From Chryseobacterium sp. S0630 (GTDB lineage Bacteria; Bacteroidota; Bacteroidia; Flavobacteriales; Weeksellaceae), in NCBI RefSeq assembly GCF_024158915.1, contig NZ_JAMZGF010000007.1:62001-126000 (forward strand): 64,000 nt of DNA. The letters are read 5' to 3'. The notes under the pieces were generated by a model, which was not told the origin of the DNA, made no database searches, and was given only the letters and a program-made list of their open reading frames with translations. Made by a program: the position numbers and the translations under genes. Positions 17,088-25,949 of the stretch are shown here, piece by piece. Every line of letters starts with the position of its first letter. Within the stretch, counting starts at the first letter, position 1.

Positions 17088-17216
17088 TTGAAGCTGGGAG
17101 AAGGAAGAAGGAAGGTGTGAAGATCATCATCAATGGCTATCTTCTCTTTTTTAAGAGTATTTACTTATAACTAAAAATAATAACCTCCATCCTCTTTCTT
17201 CCGGCTTCCCGCCTTC
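17088..17216. repeat. Imperfect inverted repeat, candidate dispersed element
   Basis: Left arm 17088-17115 (TTGAAGCTGGGAG... GGAAGG) and the reverse complement of the right arm 17184-17216 (TTGAAGGCGGGAAG... GGATGG) share TTGAAG and a run of GGAAGAA-type purines, with a few gaps. They enclose about 68 bases. One strand is purine-rich on the left and pyrimidine-rich on the right, unlike the surrounding DNA. It could be a small non-coding mobile repeat (MITE-like) or a remnant. Confidence 0.5.
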
Positions 17217-17266
17217 AATCTTAGTTTGCTTAACCCGAACTCAGGCTATTTAAAAATATTCTTCTG

Positions 17267-17869
17267 CTACTTAAAACTATAATTCAGACCTACTTGGAAA
17301 TTGGTATTTTTTGAAGCTTCTCCAAATCCAGACTGTAAGGTGTCAGTAAAACCGGCAATATAACGGATATTGACTCCTATATTCGGGGTAAACCTGTATC
17401 CCAACCCAATTCCGGCTCCAAAATTAAAGGTTCTGAATGATTCTTTATTATTACCTTTATAAGTCTGTCCATTAATATCCCCTTTCGCCTGTGCATTGAC
17501 AAGAAATCCAAACTCCGGACCGGCTTCCAGATAGAATTCAGGAGTGGCGTTATATTGAAGCATTACAGGAACATTCACATAACTAAGGTTTTGCCTCATA
17601 TTCTTTATTGTATAGGTGGCCATTTCATAATCACCTTTTATTTTTGCCCCCTGCTTGCTGTAAACTATCTCCGGCTGAAGACTGAGTGCATTAGAAATTG
17701 GGATAGTAATAAATGCTCCGGCATAAAATCCTACTTTAGATTGGGTATCACTTCCGGATATATCAGAAAGGTTACCTCCGGCTTTAATACCAAATTTAGG
17801 TTTGTCTGTAGATTGCGCAAATGCCATAGTTCCTAAAACGATGCATAAGCTTAATAATTTTTTTTTCAT
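17267..17869 (-). CDS. PorT-like outer-membrane beta-barrel protein
   Basis: 200 residues: a signal peptide (cleavage AFA-Q) followed by a series of amphipathic strands typical of the OMP_b-brl_2 family. It starts with the standard FGIKAGGNLS and has PEIVYSKQGAK and LEAGPEFGFLV. A GAGIGLGYRF strand follows, and the protein ends in an aromatic C-terminal strand (VGLNYSFK). These eight-stranded barrels are abundant in Bacteroidota and mostly uncharacterised. The gene is isolated, with a long upstream region (17870-18292) containing a stem-loop element. Confidence 0.82.
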   Translation of the reverse strand: MKKKLLSLCIVLGTMAFAQSTDKPKFGIKAGGNLSDISGSDTQSKVGFYAGAFITIPISNALSLQPEIVYSKQGAKIKGDYEMATYTIKNMRQNLSYVNVPVMLQYNATPEFYLEAGPEFGFLVNAQAKGDINGQTYKGNNKESFRTFNFGAGIGLGYRFTPNIGVNIRYIAGFTDTLQSGFGEASKNTNFQVGLNYSFK

Positions 17870-17957
17870 AATTGTGTTTTAAAAAATATATAGTATTATA
17901 ATCACATATTGCTGTTCACAGTACCCTTGTGAAGCTAATGTTTAATATTTTTTCTTA

Positions 17958-18009
17958 GGTAAGGAAACCGGTTGCTACAGATACAATTTTGTATCCAGGA
18001 CTGCTTACC
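17958..18009. ncRNA. Candidate structured RNA or regulatory stem-loop
   Basis: Outer arms GGTAAG (17958-17963) and CTTACC (18004-18009) enclose an inner perfect hairpin GATACAA (17980-17986) with TTGTATC (17989-17995) and a palindromic AACCGGTT (17966-17973). It is more GC-rich than its surroundings. On the plus strand it is followed by AAAAAAGT-AA-ACTTTTTTT, a weak terminator shape. On the minus strand it would sit about 90 bases upstream of the barrel gene. Strand and expression are unknown. Confidence 0.35.
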
Positions 18010-18227
18010 GGGCTCGTGTCGGAAATGTTAAAAAAGTAAACTTTTTTTGCTTCTGGGAAAATCATGTGTTTTTATGTTCAAGCTGTTTATGAGGATGTGA
18101 ATTTATAATTATTTTTCAATAATTAAAATCAAATCTCTTTGAAATGAAATTTATTGCTGTTTAAGCCAGTTTATTGACAAGATAGGTTTATAATTATCTT
18201 ATTTTATGATGATATATAATAAAACAT

Positions 18228-18255
18228 AAATGCCACCGGATTCCGATGGCATTTT
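18228..18255 (-). terminator. Terminator of the second carbonic anhydrase gene
   Basis: ATGCCA (18230-18235) and CGG (18237-18239) pair with CCG (18243-18245) and TGGCAT (18247-18252), with one mismatch. A/T runs lie outside the stem. It is 38 bases past the stop at 18293. Confidence 0.65.
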
Positions 18256-18292
18256 CTGTAAATTATAATTGAAATATAAAGAGTTTTACTTC

Positions 18293-18928
18293 TTATAACC
18301 AGGTTACTGCACCTGTTTCAACGTCATAGTTGGCTCCAACGATTTTAATTTTACCCTCGGCTTCAAGGTTTTTAAGTGTTGAACTTTGCTTACGGATATC
18401 TTCAATCGCACTTTTTACGTTTTGGTGATTAAGTCTTTCAAGAAGGGAGCTGTTTTTTGATGAACGCTCTTCATTTTCTTCAATGATCTCATTGATGATA
18501 GGGTTGAAGTGATTGATCAGGTGGTTCAGGTTATCCATTCCCAGTCCTTCAATTTGTGCAGCGTCAAGACCTCCTTTTAAAGCCCCACATTTCGTGTGTC
18601 CTAAAACTACAATAAGCTTAGAACCTGCAACATTACAGCCAAATTCCATAGATCCAAGAATGTCCTGGTTTACAAAGTTACCGGCAATTCTGATACTGAA
18701 AACATCTCCTAATCCCTGATCAAAGATAAGTTCAGCTGAAGTACGGCTGTCTATACAGCTTAAAACTACTGCAAAAGGCCATTGTCCTTCACGTGTTGCA
18801 TTCACTTGTTCAAGAAGGTCTCTGTTTGCCTTAAGGTTGTTTACAAATCTCTGGTTTCCTTCTTTTAAGAATTCTAATGCTTTCTCAGGAGTAATAGTTG
18901 ACTGTGTTTCGTATGTATGTGCTTTCAT
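18293..18928 (-). CDS. Beta-class carbonic anhydrase (1)
   Basis: 211 residues. It interconverts CO2 and bicarbonate. The zinc ligands and the catalytic dyad of beta-carbonic anhydrases are complete: Cys58, Asp60 and Arg62 in SCIDSRTSAE, and His111 and Cys114 in LGHTKCGALKGG. There is no signal peptide, so it is cytosolic. It lies 51 bases downstream of the SulP transporter on the same strand, and the pairing suggests bicarbonate transported by SulP is equilibrated here. It differs from the second enzyme at 21041 and belongs to a different subgroup (the FDQGLGDVFSIRIAGN segment). Confidence 0.93.
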   Translation of the reverse strand: MKAHTYETQSTITPEKALEFLKEGNQRFVNNLKANRDLLEQVNATREGQWPFAVVLSCIDSRTSAELIFDQGLGDVFSIRIAGNFVNQDILGSMEFGCNVAGSKLIVVLGHTKCGALKGGLDAAQIEGLGMDNLNHLINHFNPIINEIIEENEERSSKNSSLLERLNHQNVKSAIEDIRKQSSTLKNLEAEGKIKIVGANYDVETGAVTWL

Positions 18929-18979
18929 ATTTTTATTGTTTTCGAATTTAAAGTTAAAAAAATTAATTAATTATTGGGA

Positions 18980-20572
18980 TTACATGGCTCTTTTGTGAGT
19001 AACTAAAATATGGGAATCCTCACTTCTTTCGTAATCTCTGTATGAAGTTTTAAAGCCTATAAGCTCTACATTGATATCCTGTTCCTTTGCACGGATATTG
19101 GCAAAATCCTGAATCATTTCCAGTACATCGGTTGCAATGTAGGAAGTGCTCTTCGCATCAATAATGACTGTAGAGTTGGGTTTTATGTTTTTAAGTGTTT
19201 TTTTGATGGCTGCCTTATTTAAAAATGATACTTCTTCAGCCAGTTTAATATTGATTCCATCAGCATCATCCAGTCTTTCTCTGCTTAAATAATAGGCTCT
19301 TTTCATATTTCCCTGCAGAATGTAGAAAACGGAGATCATAAGACCAATTCCTACACCTTTTAACAGGTCTGTTGCTACTACTGCTACAACAGTTGCCACA
19401 AATGGAATAAACTGGAACTTTCCTAAATGCCAGAAATGTTTGAATGTTGCCGGCTTTGCTAATTTATATCCTACTAAAATTAATACCGCTGCTAATGTCG
19501 CCAATGGAATTAAATTTAAAATAACAGGAATAGAAAGTACGCAAATCAGCAAGAATACACCATGAATAATAGTTGACATTTTAGAGGTAGCTCCCGCATT
19601 GGCATTCGCAGAACTTCTTACTACAACGGAAGTCATAGGAAGACCACCAATAAAAGAACTTATAAGGTTTCCGATTCCCTGAGCTTTAAGCTCAAGATTG
19701 GTATCTGTAATTCTTCTTTGTCTGTCTAATCGGTCTGAAGCCTCAATACAGAGTAAAGTTTCAATAGATGCTACAATCGCAATGGTTGCTCCCACGATCC
19801 ATACTTTTGGATTGGTAAAACCATTAAAGTCAGGCGTTGTAATCAGATTTTTAAAATCATCAAAAGACTGTGGAACCGGTAAAGAAACCAAATGCTGGGT
19901 TTCGATAGCCAGAGAACTTCCGGACATCTTAAAGAGCTGATTTAAAAGAATACTTACAATTACGGCAACCAATGCTCCCGGAAGCATTTTCATCCTTTTC
20001 AGTACGTGGATTTTGTCCCATGCGATAAGGATTGCTACAGAAGTTAAAGTAATAACAATGGCACCCGGATGGATGGCTCCAAATAATTCATTAAAATATC
20101 CGAAGTTCAGGCCATTATCAAAAATAGATTCATGACCTTCATAATCTTTGTCGAAACCTAATGCATGCGGAATCTGTTTTAAAATAATAATGATTCCTAT
20201 GGCAGCCAGCATTCCTTCAATGACGTTATTCGGGAAATAGTTGGAAATACTTCCGGCTCTTACAAACCCTAAAACCAATTGAATAAGTCCTGCAATAATC
20301 CCTGCGCAAAGGAAAAGTTCAAATGCACCTAGATCTGTTATTGCTGTTAAAACGATAGCTGTAAGACCTGCAGCAGGCCCTGAAACTGAAATATTTGAAT
20401 TACTGATGATTCCTACTACCAGGCCGCCCACGATACCGGAAATAATACCGGATAATGGTGGAGCACCTGATGCTAAAGCAATTCCTAAACACAACGGAAG
20501 TGCTACTAAAAATACCACGAGTCCTGAAGGAAAATTTTCCTTGATTCCTCCTATTAATGATGTCTTTTTCAT
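18980..20572 (-). CDS. SulP family inorganic anion transporter, probable bicarbonate carrier
   Basis: 530 residues. The N-terminal SulP core has about 11-14 membrane segments (about 10-420), with the family hallmarks LVVFLVALPLCLGIALASG near the start and TDTNLELKAQGIGNLISSFIGG-type sequence in the middle (about 290-315). The C-terminal 90 residues form a STAS-like domain (VSFLNKAAIKKTLK, STVIIDAKSTSYIATDVLEM). SulP members carry sulfate, bicarbonate or dicarboxylates. Flanking carbonic anhydrases on both sides point to bicarbonate. It follows the small exported protein at 20720-21019 by 147 bases and is probably in the same operon. Confidence 0.9.
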   Translation of the reverse strand: MKKTSLIGGIKENFPSGLVVFLVALPLCLGIALASGAPPLSGIISGIVGGLVVGIISNSNISVSGPAAGLTAIVLTAITDLGAFELFLCAGIIAGLIQLVLGFVRAGSISNYFPNNVIEGMLAAIGIIIILKQIPHALGFDKDYEGHESIFDNGLNFGYFNELFGAIHPGAIVITLTSVAILIAWDKIHVLKRMKMLPGALVAVIVSILLNQLFKMSGSSLAIETQHLVSLPVPQSFDDFKNLITTPDFNGFTNPKVWIVGATIAIVASIETLLCIEASDRLDRQRRITDTNLELKAQGIGNLISSFIGGLPMTSVVVRSSANANAGATSKMSTIIHGVFLLICVLSIPVILNLIPLATLAAVLILVGYKLAKPATFKHFWHLGKFQFIPFVATVVAVVATDLLKGVGIGLMISVFYILQGNMKRAYYLSRERLDDADGINIKLAEEVSFLNKAAIKKTLKNIKPNSTVIIDAKSTSYIATDVLEMIQDFANIRAKEQDINVELIGFKTSYRDYERSEDSHILVTHKRAM

Positions 20573-20719
20573 AATGTGAAGCTGTAAAGTATAACCGGCT
20601 TATTTATTTTAAATAAGTCAATTATAAAAAGTTGAGAAAAAATAATTTTTAAAGTACATGTGTATCCGATATCACAAAATGATATGGAAATGGTATCAAA
20701 AAAATCTAACTATAGGAGT

Positions 20720-21019
20720 TTACGCTTCCGGAGGAGGGGAAAATATAGTAAGTAAAGGGGAAAGATGAAAAGTATCATCAATCAGAACAAAAGACACGCC
20801 CTGAACATCAGGTTCGGAAAACTTCAGATAATCGAATACATCTAAAGGTTTCGGAATCGTCTTTTCGTAAACAATGAATGAGGATGGGTGAGAATGAGGC
20901 TCTTCTTCATTGATTATTATATTCGTTCTCGCAATATCCCAGCCCGCAACTGCAGCTATGCTTGGCAGCGCTGTAAAATTCAGAAAAAACGTTAATACAA
21001 TAATACTCCAGAATTTCAT
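20720..21019 (-). CDS. Small exported protein in the carbonic anhydrase/SulP operon
   Basis: 99 residues with a signal peptide (cleavage near SIA-A, residue 22). The mature part has an acidic/histidine stretch NEEEPHSHPSSF and a C-terminal hydrophobic FHLSPLLTIFSPPPEA. No family was recognised. It starts 21 bases after the stop of carbonic anhydrase 2, so it is almost certainly cotranscribed. A His/Glu-rich periplasmic peptide next to a zinc enzyme could bind metal, but this is only an inference. Confidence 0.65.
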   Translation of the reverse strand: MKFWSIIVLTFFLNFTALPSIAAVAGWDIARTNIIINEEEPHSHPSSFIVYEKTIPKPLDVFDYLKFSEPDVQGVSFVLIDDTFHLSPLLTIFSPPPEA

Positions 21020-21040
21020 TTTACCTTCTTTTTAGAAAAA

Positions 21041-21709
21041 CTATTTAGTCTTTCTGCTCATTACCCAATCTGAACCTGTAAGATTATAGATCTTTTGGAT
21101 ATCTTTTAAGATTTTCTCAAAATCAATCTCCAGATCAATGATTTTACCTGTTCTAAGGTCAAATACCCAGCCATGAACAATAGGATACTCTTCTAAAATG
21201 TATCTTTCCTGTACACAGGCCATTTTAATTACGTTGATGCACTGCTCCTGAACATTAAGTTCTACAAGTCTGTCATAACGCTTGTTTTCGTCCTGAATAG
21301 AATCCAGTTCTGCCTGATGTAATCTGTAAACATCACGGATGGTTCTCAACCATGGATTCAATAATCCCAGATCCTGAGGAGTCATTGCTGCTTTTACACC
21401 ACCACAGTTGTAATGTCCGCAAACAATAATGTGTTTTACTTTCAGATGTTCTACAGCGTATTGAATAACTGCTGTGGAACTCATATCTAAAGTATTAACC
21501 ACATTGGCAATGTTTCTGTAAACAAACACCTCTCCAGGTTTTGCTCCCATCAACTCTTCTGCGGTAGCTCTGCTATCTGAACATCCTATATAAAGATAAT
21601 CCGGATGCTGAGTTTTAGCAAGTTCATGGAAGAAATTGGGATCTTCACCTAGTTTGGACTCTACCCATTTTTTATTGTTTTCGAAAATAACCTCGTACGA
21701 TTGTGACAT
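21041..21709 (-). CDS. Beta-class carbonic anhydrase (2)
   Basis: 222 residues of the Can-type beta-carbonic anhydrase, first gene of the probable carbon operon. Zinc and catalytic residues are complete: Cys43, Asp45 and Arg47 in IGCSDSRATAEE, and His99 and Cys102 in VCGHYNCGGVKAAM. The C-terminal VHGWVFDLRTGKIIDLEID block is the family signature. It is cytosolic. It is preceded by a promoter-like pair (21790-21818) and followed 21 bases later by the small exported protein. Confidence 0.95.
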   Translation of the reverse strand: MSQSYEVIFENNKKWVESKLGEDPNFFHELAKTQHPDYLYIGCSDSRATAEELMGAKPGEVFVYRNIANVVNTLDMSSTAVIQYAVEHLKVKHIIVCGHYNCGGVKAAMTPQDLGLLNPWLRTIRDVYRLHQAELDSIQDENKRYDRLVELNVQEQCINVIKMACVQERYILEEYPIVHGWVFDLRTGKIIDLEIDFEKILKDIQKIYNLTGSDWVMSRKTK

Positions 21710-22094
21710 AATTTTAAATTTTAAAAGTTTATAATTATTTATTTCGTTTAAATTATTTTCAAAATCAATAGACTAAATCAATAATTGTGCAAAAATATAC
21801 TTTTTGTTAAAAACTCAATCACTTTTAACAAAGTTTAATATTAAAATATGCTTAAAATCATATCTAATATTCCGATATGCTATGCTTTACAAGTATCAGA
21901 TTCTCTATACTAATCCAAACGTTTAAAAAACTAGGATAAAATTACGAAGTATAAATTAAAATTTGTGATTTGTGAATTAAAATATTCTTAATTATTTAGG
22001 TAACCTCGATTGTTTCTTTTAAAATAGTTAATAAAAAGACTTTGTGTCTGTCAAAAAATGAATAATTTAAACCTCTTATTAATCTATCTATCTG
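21710..22094. other. Divergent intergenic region, carbonic anhydrase operon and AraC-type gene
   Basis: 385 very AT-rich bases between divergent genes. The only clear element is the minus-strand promoter at 21790-21818. No operator palindrome was recognised. Confidence 0.5.
21790..21818 (-). promoter_or_regulatory. Promoter of the carbonic anhydrase/SulP operon
   Basis: On the minus strand TTG (21818-21816), 18 bases, then TATTTTTG (21797-21790). This predicts a leader of about 75 bases before ATG 21709. Confidence 0.5.
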
Positions 22095-23228
22095 ATGCCT
22101 GATTTTGGTCTGCAATCTTTACCATCGGTATTCTATCTGGCAGGAGTCTTTATCGCCTGTTTCTCTTCATTTCTGATTGTGGGAAAACGTAGAAAGATTA
22201 CAGCTGATTATATTCTGGCAGCATGGTTTCTGGTGATAGGAATACATCTTATCTTATTTATCTTGTTTTTTTCCGGAGGCTATATAAAGTTTCCTTATTT
22301 TCTGGGCTATGAAGTTATTTTTCCCTTTATCCACGGGCCAATGTTATATATTTATGTTCTCTGTGTTACAGGAAAAGTACCGGGAAAAAAGATCTGGCTT
22401 CTACATTTTGTTCCTGTTCTGATTGTCTTTTTGATGCTATTTAAACTATTGATGTTGTCTCCCTGGGAAAGACTTGCCATTTATCAAAGCGGAGGCAATC
22501 AATACCAATTAATCAGCAATATTATCAAATACATGATGATACTTTCAGGAGTATTATATATTACATTAAGTTTTTTTGCTGTCAGAAAATATACACAGGA
22601 GATTTCTGACCAATATTCAAATACGGAGAAAATAAATCTCAGCTGGCTGTATTATCTTATTGCTGGATTAGCTTTGATATGGATTGCAGTGATTATTAGA
22701 AATGACATTCTTATTTTTTTCATAGTTGTTCTGTTTATTGTAGCTGCTGCGTATTTTGGCATCAGTCGTGTCGGAATTCTGAACTTGCCTGCAGCGGAAG
22801 GTGTTGTAAATGAAAAAGAAACAAACGAAGAAACGGTAAAATATCAGAAGAATTCTCCCGGAGAAGATGTTATCATGGCTGTTTACGAAAAGCTTGTGGT
22901 GAAGATGGAGAAAGAAAAACTTTATAAAGATCCCGAACTGAATCTGAATCATACCGCTGCCTTACTGGAAGTTCATCCAAATATTCTCTCTCAGGCAATT
23001 AACTCCATTGAGAATAAAAATTTTTATGATTATATCAATCGTCACAGGATTGAAGAGTTTAAAAGGATTGCAGTACTTCCTGAAAACGGAAAGTATACTA
23101 TTCTTTCATTAGCTTTTGAGAGTGGCTTTAATTCTAAAACATCATTTAACCGGAATTTTAAAAAATATATGGACTGCTCACCCAGAGAATTTCTAAAAAG
23201 CCAAAGTATAGAGATTACTATGGAATGA
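22095..23228 (+). CDS. AraC-family regulator with N-terminal membrane domain
   Basis: 377 residues in two parts. The N-terminal half (about 1-230) contains roughly seven hydrophobic segments, including FIACFSSFLIVGKRRK. The C-terminal half is a double helix-turn-helix AraC domain (about 265-370): LNLNHTAALLEVHPNILSQ, NFYDYINRHRIEEFKR, ILSLAFESGFNSKTSFNRNF and CSPREFLK. Such membrane-tethered AraC proteins are common in Bacteroidota and are thought to sense an envelope signal. The next gene, a DUF2306 membrane protein 120 bases downstream, is the nearest candidate target. No cognate operator was seen. Confidence 0.88.
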   Translation: MPDFGLQSLPSVFYLAGVFIACFSSFLIVGKRRKITADYILAAWFLVIGIHLILFILFFSGGYIKFPYFLGYEVIFPFIHGPMLYIYVLCVTGKVPGKKIWLLHFVPVLIVFLMLFKLLMLSPWERLAIYQSGGNQYQLISNIIKYMMILSGVLYITLSFFAVRKYTQEISDQYSNTEKINLSWLYYLIAGLALIWIAVIIRNDILIFFIVVLFIVAAAYFGISRVGILNLPAAEGVVNEKETNEETVKYQKNSPGEDVIMAVYEKLVVKMEKEKLYKDPELNLNHTAALLEVHPNILSQAINSIENKNFYDYINRHRIEEFKRIAVLPENGKYTILSLAFESGFNSKTSFNRNFKKYMDCSPREFLKSQSIEITME

Positions 23229-23348
23229 TTTGCTGGTGAATTGATCAAAGTGTTTATTCATAATGGTTTATAAACATGTTCCACCTTTCATTTTGGAACA
23301 ATTGAAGCTTTTATAATCCTCATTTTTACAGAAAAATAATCAGGTATT

Positions 23349-23960
23349 ATGAAAAAAATATTATTTGTAATGATGGGAGTACTGGCATTACTGATCGGAG
23401 CTTATCCTCTTATTTATGCCTTCGTTGAATCCAAATATACTTTTCTGGGTTCAAAATCTCCCGAATTACTCCACAACATGATCTGGAAAACAGCATTTTT
23501 CACCCATATTACTTTTGGAGGGCTGGCTCTTTTTATAGGCTGGCGTCAGTTTGGCCGTTCATTTCGGACTCGATATATGAGAATCCATCGGAATATCGGA
23601 ATGTTGTATGTAATTGCTGTGATGCTAAGTTCTGTTTCAGCTATTTATATGGGATTTTATGCCAATGGAGGGCTGGTTTCAGCGATGGGTTTTATCTGTT
23701 TAGGGTTGATCTGGTTACTAACCACTCTCACTGCTTTAGTAGAAATCAGAAAAGGAAATATGATCAGGCATCAGCAGCTTATGACCTATAGCTACGCCTG
23801 TACCTTTGCTGCAGTCACATTAAGATTATGGCTCCCTTTACTAAAAAGTATTACTGGAGACCCTATTCAGTCTTATATTATTGTAGCATGGCTGTGTTGG
23901 ATTCCTAATTTATTATTTGCTTATTGGATTAACAGAAAAATAATACAGATAAAAGTTTAA
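23349..23960 (+). CDS. DUF2306 domain-containing membrane protein
   Basis: 203 residues with about five or six membrane helices. It carries the DUF2306 pattern: THITFGGLALFIGWRQF, RYMRIHRNIGMLYV, a Gly-rich helix, MIRHQQLMTYSYACTFAAVTLR and a Trp-rich C-terminus. The paired conserved His residues (RIHR, RHQ) in helices suggest heme or metal contact, as in cytochrome-like membrane proteins (inference). It lies downstream of the AraC-type gene on the same strand and converges on the transferase gene 8 bases beyond. Confidence 0.75.
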   Translation: MKKILFVMMGVLALLIGAYPLIYAFVESKYTFLGSKSPELLHNMIWKTAFFTHITFGGLALFIGWRQFGRSFRTRYMRIHRNIGMLYVIAVMLSSVSAIYMGFYANGGLVSAMGFICLGLIWLLTTLTALVEIRKGNMIRHQQLMTYSYACTFAAVTLRLWLPLLKSITGDPIQSYIIVAWLCWIPNLLFAYWINRKIIQIKV

Positions 23961-23968
23961 ATGCCTGC

Positions 23969-25462
23969 TTATTCGTCCAATTGATCATATTCCATACTTT
24001 TCATCTCCAGATTCAGGTATTTATTTCCTTCATTCTTATAATGTAGGGGAGCTTCAAGACCCATATATTTCATGATCAGAGGGTAGATATAAGTGGTTTG
24101 GGTCTGCTTGGTTTCATGCCCTGTAATTCTATAGTTTGCGGGCACTTTATCACCAAACCATACAAAAAACGGTACCTGAGTAGATTCTTTAGAGTCTACG
24201 TGCAATAATTTGTCACCTTGTATTTTAAGACCATGATCTGAAGCATAGATGACTACGGAGTTGGTGTTCTTCAGCGTACTGAAAATATTTTTGAAAACGT
24301 AATCCGTGTATTTGATAGAGCTGTCATAGCAATTCAGATCACCGGAATTCCAGTTAGGAGGAAGTCTGTTACATGGATTAGGGTGGCTTCCCATAATATG
24401 AAGAACTACAAATTTATCTTCCTTCTGCTGAATAACTTTTTGAAGCTCAGGAACAATTACTTCATCATAGCCGTTTACCCACTTTTTGTTTTTAGACATT
24501 GAAGCGATGGCTGTAATTCCTCTTGCGCTAGCCTGTGTACTCAGCCAGAAAGAATTATATCCGCTTTGATTCGCCATGTTGATGATATTATAGGATAGTT
24601 TATCATAACGATATCTGAATTCATCCGGATGAATACTGGACAGCATCAGCGGAACACTCAGGTTGGTAATACCTGCAGGAGAAACAGCATGATCAAAAAT
24701 CATCATATTTCCTGCCTGCTCATCTGTATAAGGCGTTGTCTTCTTGTTATAGCCGTATAATGACATATTTTGTTTTCTCTCAGACTCTCCAATGATGAGA
24801 ATCACGTTTTCTATTCCAGGTTGTATTTTTTTGATATTGAAAACCGGAATATTCTTTTTTATTGCGTTGATGTCTCTCTGTATATTCAACGCGGTATTAA
24901 AATCAGATAAATGATAATACACATTCTTAATCATCCTGCCTCCTCCTTTATTACTTACATAGGTGTGTTTAAGGTGATATCCGAATGGTAAAATAAGCCA
25001 CAGTAATGCGATAATGATAAATTTAGCATCAACTTTAACTATATTTTCTTTAAGGTAATTCACAGAGTACAGCACCATTCCCAGAAAAACGAAAAATAAA
25101 ATGCCCGGAAGAATAAACATATAAGACATGCTCATTGCCTCATCAGGGTTAGACTCAAGAATACTGATAGCCATTCCTACATTAAATCCGGAATGATAAA
25201 TAAGAAAACAGGATACCGAGATCAGAAAGTTAATACTTAATAATAAACAGAGAATAACAGCTATTACAGATGTATACTTATTCTTAAAAAGCAGTGCGTT
25301 GAATACCAGAAACGAACAAAACATAATTCCATACTCAAAAATATTCCGGATACTGTCCAGTTTTTCTGCCCCAAACAGATTATCAAAGATATAAGGGAAT
25401 GAAATCAAAAAACCTGTTAGATATATTATAATGAGAAGAATGGGAACTATTTTTTTAAACAT
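23969..25462 (-). CDS. Phosphoethanolamine transferase (EptA/CptA-like), LPS modification
   Basis: 497 residues. About five N-terminal membrane helices (1-160) precede a periplasmic sulfatase-fold domain. Expected metal and nucleophile positions are visible: Glu226 in IIGESERKQNMSLYGY, the probable nucleophile Thr266 in SPAGITNLSVPLML, and the DH pair in YASDHGLKIQGD. A further His lies in KLLHVDSKESTQVPFF. These enzymes move phosphoethanolamine from phosphatidylethanolamine to lipid A or core sugars and can affect polymyxin sensitivity (known for the family). Its position next to the polysaccharide locus supports an LPS role. Confidence 0.87.
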   Translation of the reverse strand: MFKKIVPILLIIIYLTGFLISFPYIFDNLFGAEKLDSIRNIFEYGIMFCSFLVFNALLFKNKYTSVIAVILCLLLSINFLISVSCFLIYHSGFNVGMAISILESNPDEAMSMSYMFILPGILFFVFLGMVLYSVNYLKENIVKVDAKFIIIALLWLILPFGYHLKHTYVSNKGGGRMIKNVYYHLSDFNTALNIQRDINAIKKNIPVFNIKKIQPGIENVILIIGESERKQNMSLYGYNKKTTPYTDEQAGNMMIFDHAVSPAGITNLSVPLMLSSIHPDEFRYRYDKLSYNIINMANQSGYNSFWLSTQASARGITAIASMSKNKKWVNGYDEVIVPELQKVIQQKEDKFVVLHIMGSHPNPCNRLPPNWNSGDLNCYDSSIKYTDYVFKNIFSTLKNTNSVVIYASDHGLKIQGDKLLHVDSKESTQVPFFVWFGDKVPANYRITGHETKQTQTTYIYPLIMKYMGLEAPLHYKNEGNKYLNLEMKSMEYDQLDE

Positions 25463-25949
25463 GGTTGTATATGTTTCTGTGCTGTTAAAATAAATTTTTA
25501 TATCAACTTCTTTAATTTTTTTCTGAATAAGAGCCTACAGAATATCAGAATCATGGGGTGCATGAAAAGAATTAATATCAGTTAATAATTCTTATATATT
25601 GCAGATATTGTCAACTCAAAAAGAAACTTTTGAAGTTAAGTTGTTGTTTTTCTGCTTTATAGAGCTTATTGTGTAGGTGGGAATGGGGATAGTTGGATTT
25701 GTATTTTTTTCATCAAAAATTATTTTTTTAATTAGTAATAAACTGGAGTTGTGTTTTTAATATTAAGTGATTTTTTTCAGAACAAGCTGTACTAAATGAT
25801 AGATACCATCCGGATAATAAAATGTAATATTTTTATATAAAATGGGATGATTGTGATGCTATTTTTTAATCAAACAATACAATTTTTTCAAATGTACACG
25901 AAATTACCGATAAATACAAGTAGAATTTTTATGATAACTGTTGGATTTA
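25463..25949. other. Long AT-rich intergenic region at the left edge of the polysaccharide locus
   Basis: 487 bases with no recognisable gene. A minus-strand TACATTTG box (25896-25889) with TTG 20 bases upstream could start transcription toward the transferase gene, but it would give a leader over 400 bases long. Confidence 0.4.

Larger units (their letters stand above)
16954..17266. other. Intergenic region with terminator and imperfect inverted repeat
   Basis: It holds the pth terminator (17006-17040) and a long imperfect inverted repeat (17088-17216). No gene was seen. Confidence 0.6.
17870..18292. other. Long intergenic region with structured element
   Basis: 423 bases between two minus-strand genes. 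It holds a nested stem-loop at 17958-18009, an A6/T7 hairpin near 18030-18048, and the terminator of the carbonic anhydrase gene at 18228-18255. No open reading frame of note. Confidence 0.5.

Noticed and set aside
20599..20617. Weak hairpin after the small exported gene, before sulP.
   Set aside because: The stem is all A/T apart from one pair and lacks a T run; the operon probably reads through.
25889..25919. Promoter-like pair between the polysaccharide locus and the phosphoethanolamine transferase gene.
   Set aside because: It would give a leader over 400 bases long; kept only as a note in the intergenic entry.
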